In this document: positions 17,325 through 25,147 of the stretch, in pieces
How the letters are laid out: each line of letters starts with the position of its first letter
How positions within the stretch are numbered: position 1 is the stretch's first letter
DNA from: CAZHAX01 sp964530325
Lineage (GTDB): Bacteria; Chloroflexota; Anaerolineae; B4-G1
Assembly: GCA_964530325.1 (NCBI GenBank)
Contig: CAZHAX010000007.1
Coordinates: 1 to 64,000 of the forward strand
DNA length: 64,000 nt
Reading direction: 5' to 3'
The notes under the pieces: generated by a model
Told to the model about the DNA's origin: nothing
Database searches by the model: none
The model's input: only the letters and a program-made list of their open reading frames with translations
Translations under genes and position numbers: made by a program

Positions 17325-18565
17325 ATGTCGCGCAAGAGGACTCCGCTGGTCCCGGCGCTGGCGGCTGCGCAGATGCTTGCAGCAGCATGTGTGTCCCCTA
17401 CGCCCACAGCAATCCCCACGGTGACACCGGTGGAGTCGCCGCAGATCGACCGCTGGCCCGTCCCGGGGGAGGTGATCGTCCACCCGCTGGACTCGCTCCC
17501 TGCACGCGACCCCAACTCCAGCAGCGCGCGGCAGGTCGACCTGCGCATGAAGGACTAGTCGGGGCTGGACCTGAGCGACTCCCTCGACGACCTGCTCTGT
17601 GCCACGTTCGACGACTGGACGGCCTGGCCGCCGGACGAACGCATGCCGGATGGCTTCGACCGCCAGCTGATCTACGAACTAGGCGCGAACCCTGGGCTGG
17701 GCGTGCGCTCGCTCCACGAGCAGGGTATCACCGGTCGGGGTGTGAGTATCGCCATCGTCGACCAGGTTCTCCCGCTCGAGCACCAGGAGTATGCGGACCG
17801 TGTGCGCCTGTACAGGGAGATAGCCGTTCGTCCGGGGACCGAACCCCAGATGCATGGTTCGGCCGCAGCCTCGATTGCGGTTGGCGACACGGTGGGTGTG
17901 GCACCTGAGGCAAGTCTTTACTACTTCGCCACCTGGCTGTTCGATACAGATGATCCCGGCAGGCAGAAACATCATCGCCACTACGCGGAGGCGGTGAGAG
18001 AGATCGTTGAGCTTAACGAGGAGCTGCCGGAGGATGAGAAGATCCGCGTCGTCGCCATGGAGACGGGGAGGGCGACGGCAGCGGCGGCTACCAGGAGATC
18101 ACCGAAGCCGTGGAGGAGGCGAAGGCGGCCGGTATGCTCGTCGTCAGCTCCAGTATCGACGAGTCTCATGGCTTGTTCTTCCACGGCATGGGGCGCTCGC
18201 CTCTGAGCGACCCGGAGGAGTTCGAGTCGTACGGTCCGGGTTACTGGTGGGTTGACTCCTTCTTCGAAGGGTGGGACACTACAGGATGGCTGATGATCCC
18301 CATGGACTCCCGGACTACGGCCGCCCCCGACGGCGCCGACGCTTACGTCTTCTACCGCTTCGGCGGTCTCAGCTGGGCTATCCCCTACGTCGCCGGTGTC
18401 TATGCCCTGGCTGCCCAGGTTGACCCCACGATCACGCCCGACCGCTTCTGGTCCTTGGCGCTGGACATCGGGCGGATGATCGAGTTGGAGCGCGGTGGCG
18501 TGACCAAGGTGTTCGGGCCGATCGTCGATCCAGTCGCGCTGGTAGACGCCTTGCGGAGCGAGTGA
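17325..18565 (+). pseudogene. Subtilisin-like (S8) lipoprotein protease with premature stop and frameshift
   Basis: The gene starts at ATG 17325 after a GGAGG and encodes a lipoprotein signal (QMLAAAC) and a Thr/Pro linker. An in-frame TAG at 17556-17558 interrupts it; the same frame then continues with the peptidase domain. The Asp site is GVSIAIVDQVLP and the His site is MHGSAAASIAVG. Near 18058-18065 the frame is lost and the protein resumes two frames over as GEGDGSGGYQEITEAVEE. It runs on to the Ser site GGLSWAIPYVAGVYALAAQ and ends at 18565. All three catalytic residues are recognisable across the frames, so decay is recent or the breaks are assembly errors. An amber suppressor or recoding is unlikely, since two different lesions occur. 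Confidence 0.78.
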
Positions 18566-18630
18566 TGTAGCGTTCTGACCAGGAGCCGTCCCCGCTAGCC
18601 ATCAGGAGCAGGCTCCACCTGCCCTTGTCC

Positions 18631-18669
18631 ACACCCTGGCCTTCGCTGCGGCGAAGGGCCAGGGTGTTT
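18631..18669 (+). terminator. Hairpin terminator after the subtilase gene
   Basis: ACACCCTGGCCTTCGC, a short TGCG loop and the matching GCGAAGGGCCAGGGTGT form a stem of about 16 pairs with one bulged base. The hairpin is followed by TTT only, so termination may be weak. It lies 66 nt after the subtilase stop. Confidence 0.6.
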
Positions 18670-19127
18670 GCGTTCCTTGGGGCTGCGTTTGCCGCTCCAT
18701 CTGTCCCAGCGCATCCCTGGCCGTACGGAACATAACGTCTCGATGTATTCCTGGCCGCGTCTGGCGCTCTGTATCTATGGAAAGCGAAGGGTTTCTTCCC
18801 AGGAAGTGTCGCGGTACAGCCGCAGATGCCAGGAGGGCTCGCCAGGTATCGACATAATGTAGGCATGGTTTCCTGCGGAGGATGAGAGGCCGCGGCGCAG
18901 AGACGGGCGGGGCGGCAGGAGCTTTGCCGCACGTCCGTTTCTTGTGTGCTGTGCACCTGGAGTGGTCTACACGGCGAGGAATGACCAGCGCAGCGGCGTG
19001 ATGGAGAAGTGACCCACGGTAATGATCGACAAGGTACGAGGCAAGGGCGTCCCATGGGCCTGGGGCGCTGTCTCGGAAGAAGGGGGGTGGTTCGGCCACG
19101 GTACTGATCAGCGCAGAGAACTCAGGG
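18670..19127. other. Intergenic stretch before the cellulase gene
   Basis: About 460 bases with no convincing coding region. A minus-strand open frame (18602-19099) has a Pro/Arg/Ala-rich composition without family features and overlaps the terminator hairpin. No clear CebR/LacI-type palindrome was found. The cellulase promoter begins at its right end. Confidence 0.5.
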
Positions 19128-19155
19128 TTGACGGGCTTCCGTCACTCAGTACAGG
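19128..19155 (+). promoter_or_regulatory. Promoter of the GH12-GH6 cellulase gene
   Basis: TTGACG (19128-19133), a 16-nt spacer and TACAGG (19150-19155). A strong ribosome binding site (GAGAGGAGAGAAG) lies just before ATG 19189. The predicted leader is about 27 nt. No operator palindrome was recognised around it. Confidence 0.45.
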
Positions 19156-19188
19156 CGCAAGGACCATTACTCTAGAGAGGAGAGAAGT

Positions 19189-22100
19189 ATGAGACGGCAA
19201 CGTACAGTCTACCTGGCCATTGCTGTTGCCCTGATGCTCGCACTGCTGCCGGTTCAGATCGCGCTGGCGGTCGAGGTATGCGGGCAGTGGGACATGGTCG
19301 AAGTGATGGGCGGGGAGTACATCATCCAGAACAACGTCTGGGGCGCGGACACTGCCCAGTGCATCAGTGTGCCCAACACCAACTCGAATGCCTTCACCGT
19401 GTCCTCATCCGCGCACAACCAGGGCTCAGTGGCCTCATACCCCTCGGTGTTCAAGGGCTGCCACTGGGGCACCTGCACCAGCAATAGCGGCATGCCGGTA
19501 TTGGTGAATCAAATCAGCAGCGCTCCTTTCAGCTGGAGTGTGACCAGGATATCCTCCGGGACGTGGAACGTCGCCGCCGAGGCCTGGCTCAGCGCATCGA
19601 CCGACTCCAGCGGCGGCTACGCCGGCGGTGGCGAGCTGATGATCTGGCTCGACTACCAGGGCATGCAGCCGGCCGGCTCGCAGGTGGGCACGGCCAACAT
19701 CGGGGGAGTCAGCTACCAGGTGTGGTACTCCCAGATGGACTGGAACTATGTCGCCTACAGGCCGACGAGCACGCGAGGTTCCATCAACGCTGACCTCAAG
19801 GCCTTCATAGACGACGCGGTGTCGCGCGGCTACATGCAGAACTCCTGGTACCTGCACGACTTCGAGGCGGGCTTCGAGCTGATGGTTGGCGGTGCCGGCT
19901 TCAGCTCCAACTCGTTCTCCTTCTCGGTGAACGGGGGCGGACCTCAGCCAACGGCAACCACACCACCTCAGCAGCCAACGGCTACACCTGTACCAGGAGG
20001 GGAGCCCTGCAGCCCGGCGACCTCTCGCAGCCTGCCCTTCACCCAGAACGGATCCGGCGAGTACTGCTGGTCCGTCAACGCAGCGCCCGAGTACATCAAC
20101 TCCTGGAACCTGGCCACACTCGAGGTGAATGGGGTTGACTTCACGAACCAGTGGGCTGGCGCGTCGAGCCTGCCCGCTCCGATCAACGGCCTCTACTACA
20201 TCTACTACCACAGTAACTACTCCTGGGGCCACTTCGAGGCGGCAGCAGGGACGAGCGTGCCGACCCCGACGTCCGGTCCGGCCGCCACGCCGACCCGTAC
20301 ACCCACCACACCGCCGCAGGCGACGCCAACCAGGACGCCCACCACTCCAGCGCAGGCAACACCGACGCGCACGCCGACGAGAACACCTACCACGCCGGCG
20401 CAGCCGACAGCGACACCGTCTGACTGTCTGCCGGACGGCGCCCGTTGTACGTCGAACAGCGAGTGCTGCTCCGGCGTTTGCGGTGGCTCGTGGTGGAGAA
20501 GGACCTGCCAGCCGTCGACGTCGCCGACGCCGACGACCCCCGCGCAGGCCACACCGACCGGGACGCCTACCCGTACACCGACCACCCCACCGCAGGCTAC
20601 ACCGACCAGGACGCCTACCCGTACGCCGACGAGCCCACCTAACGCGACGCCAACCAGGACGCCCACTCGTACGCCTACGACCCCACCGCAGGCCACGCCG
20701 ACCAGGACTCCTACTCCTGGATCAGGCGGAGGGACCTGCAGCCCGGCAACCTCCCGCAGCCTGCCGTTCACCCAGAACGGGGCGGGGGAGTACTGCTGGG
20801 TGGTCAGCCAGGCCCCGAACTACATCAACTCCTGGAACCTGGCCACGCTGGAAGTCAACGGGGTCGACTTCACCAATCAATGGACCGGCGCCTCAAGCCT
20901 GCCCGCAGCGATAGGCGGCCAGTACTACATCTACTACGACGGCAACTACAGCTGGAGCCACTTCGAGGCGGCAGCAGGGACGACGGTGCCGACCCCGACC
21001 TCTGGTCCGGGTCCGACACCGACGAGGACGCCCACCTCGGCGCCCGGGCCGACGTCCACTCCTGGCCCCACACCAACCCGCACGCGTACACCTACCCAGG
21101 GACCGACAGCGGTGCCCGGCACGCACCTGGCCAATCCGTTCTCGGGCGCCAGCTGGTACGTCAACCCGGACTGGGCGGACAGCGCCCGCGCTTCGGGCGG
21201 ATCGGCGATCGCCAACTACAACACGGCAGTGTGGATGGACCGCATCGGGGCGATCACCGATGGCCGCGGCCTGCAGGGACACCTGGACGAGGCCCTGTCG
21301 CAGGGCGCGAACCTGATCATGATCGTGGTCTACGACCTGCCCAACCGCGACTGTGCCGCGCTGGCCTCGAACGGCGAGCTGCTGATCGCTCAGGACGGTC
21401 TGAACAGGTACAAGACCGAGTACATCGACCCCATCGTCAGCATCTTCTCCAACTCCGCCTACAGGAACCTGCGCATCGTCGTCGTTCTTGAGCCGGACTC
21501 GCTGCCCAACCTGGTTACCAACACGGACGTTTCGGCGTGCGCCGAGGCACAGTCGAGCGGCGCCTACGTCCAGGGCATCCAGTATGCCATCAACCGGCTG
21601 CACACGCTGTCGAACGTCTACATCTACCTGGATATCGCCCACTCCGGCTGGCTCGGCTGGGACAGCAACTTCAATCCCACCGTCGATCTCTATACCCAGA
21701 CCATCCAGGGCACGACCGACGGCCTGAACAGCGTCGACGGCTTCATCACCAACACCGCCAACTACACGCCGGTTGAGGAGCCGTACCTGCCCAACGCTGA
21801 CCTGCAGGTCAACGGTCAGCCGGTCAAGTCGGCCAACTTCTACGAGTACAACCCGTACCTCGACGAGCTCGACTTCGCTCAGGCTCTGCGCAGCGCCTTC
21901 GTCAACAGAGGCTTCCCGAGTGGAATCGGCATGCTGATCGACACCTCCCGCAACGGGTGGGGTGGGTCGGCCCGGCCGACGGGCGTAAGCAGCTCGACCG
22001 ACCTCAACACCTACGTCGACCAGTCCCGCATTGACCGTCGTCCTCACCGCGGCGGCTGGTGCAACCAGCAGGGAGCGGGCATCGGGTACAGGCCTCAGGC

Positions 22101-22353
22101 CAGCCCAGCGTCGGGCCTCGACGCCTACGTCTGGGTCAAGCCTCCGGGTGAGTCCGACGGCGTCAGCGAGGCTGGCATCGTCGATCCCAACGACCCGAAC
22201 AAGCAGTTCGATGCTATGTGCGACCCGAACGCCAGCAACCGCTACAACTCGTCCTACGGGACGAACGCCATGCCGAATGCACCGCACGCGGGGCGCTGGT
22301 TCGAGGCGCAGTTCCAGATGCTGCTCAGCAATGCCTACCCGGCCGTCAATTAG
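19189..22353 (+). CDS. Secreted bifunctional cellulase: GH12 endoglucanase + GH6 cellobiohydrolase
   Basis: A 1054-residue secreted enzyme. Modules in order: signal peptide (1-27); GH12 endoglucanase (about 29-248), nucleophile Glu149 in GGGELMIWLDYQG and acid/base Glu230 in HDFEAGFELM; an unassigned 79-residue module (274-352); a Thr/Pro linker; a six-Cys knot-like module (413-440, Cys413/420/426/427/431/440); a long linker; a second near-identical copy of the unassigned module (517-595); a linker; and GH6 (about 646-1054). The GH6 domain has Asp721 in YDLPNRDCAALASNGE, catalytic acid Asp770 in VVVLEPDSLPNL, and GGWCNQQGAGIG. GH12 cuts cellulose or xyloglucan internally while GH6 releases cellobiose from chain ends, so one chain could combine endo and exo action. 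The two repeated modules probably bind carbohydrate (inference). A start at ATG 19189 is well supported by GAGGAGAGAAG. Confidence 0.92.
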   Translation: MRRQRTVYLAIAVALMLALLPVQIALAVEVCGQWDMVEVMGGEYIIQNNVWGADTAQCISVPNTNSNAFTVSSSAHNQGSVASYPSVFKGCHWGTCTSNSGMPVLVNQISSAPFSWSVTRISSGTWNVAAEAWLSASTDSSGGYAGGGELMIWLDYQGMQPAGSQVGTANIGGVSYQVWYSQMDWNYVAYRPTSTRGSINADLKAFIDDAVSRGYMQNSWYLHDFEAGFELMVGGAGFSSNSFSFSVNGGGPQPTATTPPQQPTATPVPGGEPCSPATSRSLPFTQNGSGEYCWSVNAAPEYINSWNLATLEVNGVDFTNQWAGASSLPAPINGLYYIYYHSNYSWGHFEAAAGTSVPTPTSGPAATPTRTPTTPPQATPTRTPTTPAQATPTRTPTRTPTTPAQPTATPSDCLPDGARCTSNSECCSGVCGGSWWRRTCQPSTSPTPTTPAQATPTGTPTRTPTTPPQATPTRTPTRTPTSPPNATPTRTPTRTPTTPPQATPTRTPTPGSGGGTCSPATSRSLPFTQNGAGEYCWVVSQAPNYINSWNLATLEVNGVDFTNQWTGASSLPAAIGGQYYIYYDGNYSWSHFEAAAGTTVPTPTSGPGPTPTRTPTSAPGPTSTPGPTPTRTRTPTQGPTAVPGTHLANPFSGASWYVNPDWADSARASGGSAIANYNTAVWMDRIGAITDGRGLQGHLDEALSQGANLIMIVVYDLPNRDCAALASNGELLIAQDGLNRYKTEYIDPIVSIFSNSAYRNLRIVVVLEPDSLPNLVTNTDVSACAEAQSSGAYVQGIQYAINRLHTLSNVYIYLDIAHSGWLGWDSNFNPTVDLYTQTIQGTTDGLNSVDGFITNTANYTPVEEPYLPNADLQVNGQPVKSANFYEYNPYLDELDFAQALRSAFVNRGFPSGIGMLIDTSRNGWGGSARPTGVSSSTDLNTYVDQSRIDRRPHRGGWCNQQGAGIGYRPQASPASGLDAYVWVKPPGESDGVSEAGIVDPNDPNKQFDAMCDPNASNRYNSSYGTNAMPNAPHAGRWFEAQFQMLLSNAYPAVN
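20008..20973 (+). repeat. Duplicated 79-residue module and TPTRTPT linker repeats inside the cellulase
   Basis: Two copies of the same module lie at 20008-20244 and 20737-20973. Each begins CSPATSRSLPFTQNG, has a second Cys in GEYCW, then SWNLATLEVNGVDFTNQW and ends SHFEAAAG or GHFEAAAG. They differ at about 17 of 79 positions. Between them lie many copies of the nonamer-like ACN-CCN-ACN codon runs (TPTRTPT, PQATPT) and the six-Cys module. The DNA-level similarity suggests duplication by unequal crossing over, and such repeats are prone to assembly collapse. Confidence 0.8.
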
Positions 22354-22446
22354 ACAGGAGCACTCCTTCCACGCGACTGTCTGAGCGGGTAGTGCAGGGG
22401 GCCAGGCCGTCTGCCGGCGCAAGACCAGGGCATACGGCAGGGCCCG

Positions 22447-22546
22447 NNNNNNNNNNNNNNNNNNNNNNNNNNNNNNNNNNNNNNNNNNNNNNNNNNNNNN
22501 NNNNNNNNNNNNNNNNNNNNNNNNNNNNNNNNNNNNNNNNNNNNNN
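22447..22546. other. Assembly gap (100 N)
   Basis: Exactly 100 N, the usual placeholder for a gap of unknown length. The flanks both carry GGGCCCG (22440-22446 on the left, 22547-22553 on the right). Genes on the two sides, including the link between the cellulase and the downstream lipoprotein, are therefore joined by scaffolding only. Confidence 0.95.
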
Positions 22547-22715
22547 GGGCCCGTCGCCTGCCGGGTGGTTCCGGCTGCGGAGATGCGCTTGACGCCTGCC
22601 GGAAGCGGAGGTTTAATCAGGGCTGCGTCCAACGCAGGTACTGTCTGGAGCACGCGAGGGCAACCCGGGCGCTGGGTTGCCTTGGTTCCACGTCACTGCA
22701 AGGGAGTTGGGGCTA

Positions 22716-23672
22716 ATGAAGCGCAATACAGCCAGGTTCACGATCGCTGCATCTCTGTTCCTGGTTCTGTCTGCGGGCGCAGCCTCGTGCACCGGCGCCG
22801 ATGCGCCGGCGGAGACAGCTACGGCGGCGGTGAGCGCGGAGTGGCAGATGCAGAACACGTTCCTGGGCGACTTTGTGGTCAAGGATGGCTGCTATGTGTC
22901 TGCCCTGTGGGTTGAGGATCCTGCACAGCCCGGTGTCCTCTATGTGCCGCAGGCAGGGAAGAGGCTCGTCGCGGTGCAGATCGTGGTGGGCAACATGTCG
23001 GGCCAGAGGTTTCGCGTCAACCCGTACAATGTCTCCCTGATAGATGAGCAAGGCGCAGTCCATCCTCCGGTCTTGGGCGCCCGCGAGGGGCAGATAGCCA
23101 CGATCGATATCGATGAGGGCGAGAAGGCGCAGGGCTGGGTTCCCTACCAGATCCCGGATGGTGCGCTGCCCGCCGGCCTGCAGATCAGCAGGGAGGTGTT
23201 TGGTGCTCCCTTCTTCGTCATCGGCATACTGCCCCCGCCGGAAAGCCACGCTACGGTCGCGCTGTCCTATGACAGGCCCACCCCCTCGCTTCCCAGCCTG
23301 GGCGAGATCGTAGAGGGGCAGGGGCGCTCCTTCACAGCGCTCAGGCTGGAGGATCCCGCGGAGCCGACATGGGTTCACCCGCTGAAGCCAGGGAACAGGC
23401 TGATAGCTGTTGAGGTGGCGGTGCGCAACGGCGGAGCAGATGTACTGCTGGTCAGCCCGCTGTACTTCGTTCTGGTGGACACAGACGGCTTCGTCTATCC
23501 GGCCTCCGTCGACGCGAGGGACGGCCAGATCGAGACGGTCGACCTGAACACTGGAAGCGAGATACGAGGCTGGGTGGCTTTCGACATACCCGCTGGCGCC
23601 ACTCCGGAGAGCATCAAGTTCATGCCCTCGCTGCTTCCCGAGGATACCCTGCAAGCCGGCCTCGCCGACTAG
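22716..23672 (+). CDS. Lipoprotein with two repeated DUF4352-like beta-sandwich domains
   Basis: A 318-residue protein with a lipobox (LVLSAGAASC, Cys near residue 22). Two similar domains follow. Domain 1 (about 45-180) contains KRLVAVQIVVGNMSGQRF and GWVPYQIPDGALP; domain 2 (about 185-310) contains NRLIAVEVAVRNGGADVL and GWVAFDIPAGATP. The pattern of a hydrophobic strand, an asparagine-rich turn and a G-W-V-x-F/Y-x-I-P strand is typical of DUF4352-like extracellular immunoglobulin folds. Function unknown. ATG 22716 follows AGGGAG; an earlier in-frame start at 22677 would place a charged stretch before the signal. Confidence 0.75.
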   Translation: MKRNTARFTIAASLFLVLSAGAASCTGADAPAETATAAVSAEWQMQNTFLGDFVVKDGCYVSALWVEDPAQPGVLYVPQAGKRLVAVQIVVGNMSGQRFRVNPYNVSLIDEQGAVHPPVLGAREGQIATIDIDEGEKAQGWVPYQIPDGALPAGLQISREVFGAPFFVIGILPPPESHATVALSYDRPTPSLPSLGEIVEGQGRSFTALRLEDPAEPTWVHPLKPGNRLIAVEVAVRNGGADVLLVSPLYFVLVDTDGFVYPASVDARDGQIETVDLNTGSEIRGWVAFDIPAGATPESIKFMPSLLPEDTLQAGLAD

Positions 23673-23881
23673 GAGCCGCCTGCCTATCAGCAGGCGGCCG
23701 AGTGCAGGCGGCGGGCTCTGGCCCGGCGCCTGCCGCTGTGTGGGCCGCTCCGCCGTGCCGTCCGCACGTTCCTCCGGTTCCGCTCCGGCCGTTTCTGGCT
23801 ATAATAGTGCGGCTCGCGCCACCCGCTGGCTGGCCGGGCCGCGGCCGGCGGCAGGTAATCGACAGGGGGTGCTTAGGGTTC

Positions 23882-25147
23882 ATGGGTATCCATAGCGGGA
23901 TCAGCCGACGGCGTGTTGTCGTCACAGGCATGGGGGCGGTGAGTTCTCTGGGGAATGACGTAGGCTCCACCTGGGCAGGTATGTTGAGAGGAGAGTGCGG
24001 CGTCGAGCCGATCACGCGCTTCGACACCAGCGATTTCCCCTGCTCTATCGCTGCCCCGGTACGCGACTTCGACGCTCTTGAGTACCTGGACGCCCGTGAG
24101 GCGCGCCGCATGTCTCCCTTCGTGCAGTTTGCGGTCGCTGCGGCTGCGCAGGCCGTGGCCGACGCCGGCCTCGACTGGGGCTCGGAAGACATGACCAGGG
24201 TGGGAGCGGAGATAGGAAGCGCCGTCGGAGGCACCGGCGTGGTCGAGGACCAGTTCCAGGTCCTCAGCGAGTCTGGCCCGAGGAAAGTGAGCCCCACAGC
24301 CATCCCCGCCATGCTGGTCAGCATGCCGGCATGTTTCGTCGCCATTCACCACGGCATCCTGGGTCCGGTGAGCGCACCGGTCGCTGCCTGTGCAACGGGG
24401 GTGGTGGCGATCGGTGAAGCGATGCACCGTATCGGCCGCGGCGATGCGGACTTGATCCTGGCCGGCGGCACCGAAAGCGCCATCACCCCGGTGATCATCA
24501 GCGCTTTCGGTCGCATGGGGGCCGTCTCGCGACGCAACGATACGCCCAAGCGAGCAATCACTCCGTTTGACCTGAACCGCGACGGCACGGTGTTTGCCGA
24601 AGGGGCCGGAGTGCTCGTGGTCGAGTCTCTTGACCATGCCCGGGCGCGAGGCTCTCGGATCCTGGCCGAGGTGAAGGGGTACGGGCTCACTTGCGATGCG
24701 CACCACATCTCAGCGCCGCTGGAGGACGGCAGCGGCGCGGCCAGGGCGATGAGCGGTGCGCTGGCTGATGCAGGAGTCGAGCCGCGGGCTGTCGACTACA
24801 TCGCCGCCCACGGGACGGGCACCCCGCTGAACGACGTGATGGAGACACGAGCTATCAGAGCCGCCCTCGGCGAGGCCGCCGACCATGTCCTGGTCAGCTC
24901 CGTCAAGAGCATGACCGGGCACGCCATCGGCGCTGCCGGGCCACTGTCGGCCATTGCTGCCATCAAGGCGATGGAGGATGGTGTAGTTCCGCCGACTATT
25001 GGCCTGGAAACGGCCGATCCGGAGTGCGACCTGGACTACGTGCCCAACGCTGCGCGCAAGGCGGATACGAGGGTGGCTCTGGTGAACGGCTTTGGCTTTG
25101 GCGGCCAGAACGCCTGCGTAGTGCTGGAGAGGTGGGAGGGTGAGTAG
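23882..25147 (+). CDS. fabF: Beta-ketoacyl-ACP synthase II
   Basis: A 421-residue thiolase-fold enzyme for the condensation step of type II fatty acid synthesis. The catalytic Cys170 lies in APVAACATGV, with His in AAHGTGTPLNDVMET near 309 and His in KSMTGHAIGAAG near 345; Lys of the KSMTGH motif is present. Length is normal for FabF. ATG 23882 is preceded by AGGGGG; the open frame extends further upstream but a TATAAT at 23800-23805 suggests transcription starts between. It is not next to acpP or fabG here, so it may serve a second elongation system. The next gene starts inside its last codons. Confidence 0.93.
   Translation: MGIHSGISRRRVVVTGMGAVSSLGNDVGSTWAGMLRGECGVEPITRFDTSDFPCSIAAPVRDFDALEYLDAREARRMSPFVQFAVAAAAQAVADAGLDWGSEDMTRVGAEIGSAVGGTGVVEDQFQVLSESGPRKVSPTAIPAMLVSMPACFVAIHHGILGPVSAPVAACATGVVAIGEAMHRIGRGDADLILAGGTESAITPVIISAFGRMGAVSRRNDTPKRAITPFDLNRDGTVFAEGAGVLVVESLDHARARGSRILAEVKGYGLTCDAHHISAPLEDGSGAARAMSGALADAGVEPRAVDYIAAHGTGTPLNDVMETRAIRAALGEAADHVLVSSVKSMTGHAIGAAGPLSAIAAIKAMEDGVVPPTIGLETADPECDLDYVPNAARKADTRVALVNGFGFGGQNACVVLERWEGE

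Noticed and set aside
18602..19099. Minus-strand frame of 165 codons between subtilase and cellulase genes
   Set aside because: Overlaps the terminator hairpin, lacks a ribosome binding site and shows no family features.
20281..20730. Microsatellite or mobile-element repeat
   Set aside because: The ACN-CCN-rich repeats are in frame and encode Thr/Pro linkers between cellulase modules.
20893..22653. Minus-strand open frame of 586 codons running through the N gap
   Set aside because: It is opposite the GH6 domain and includes unknown bases, so it cannot be a real gene.
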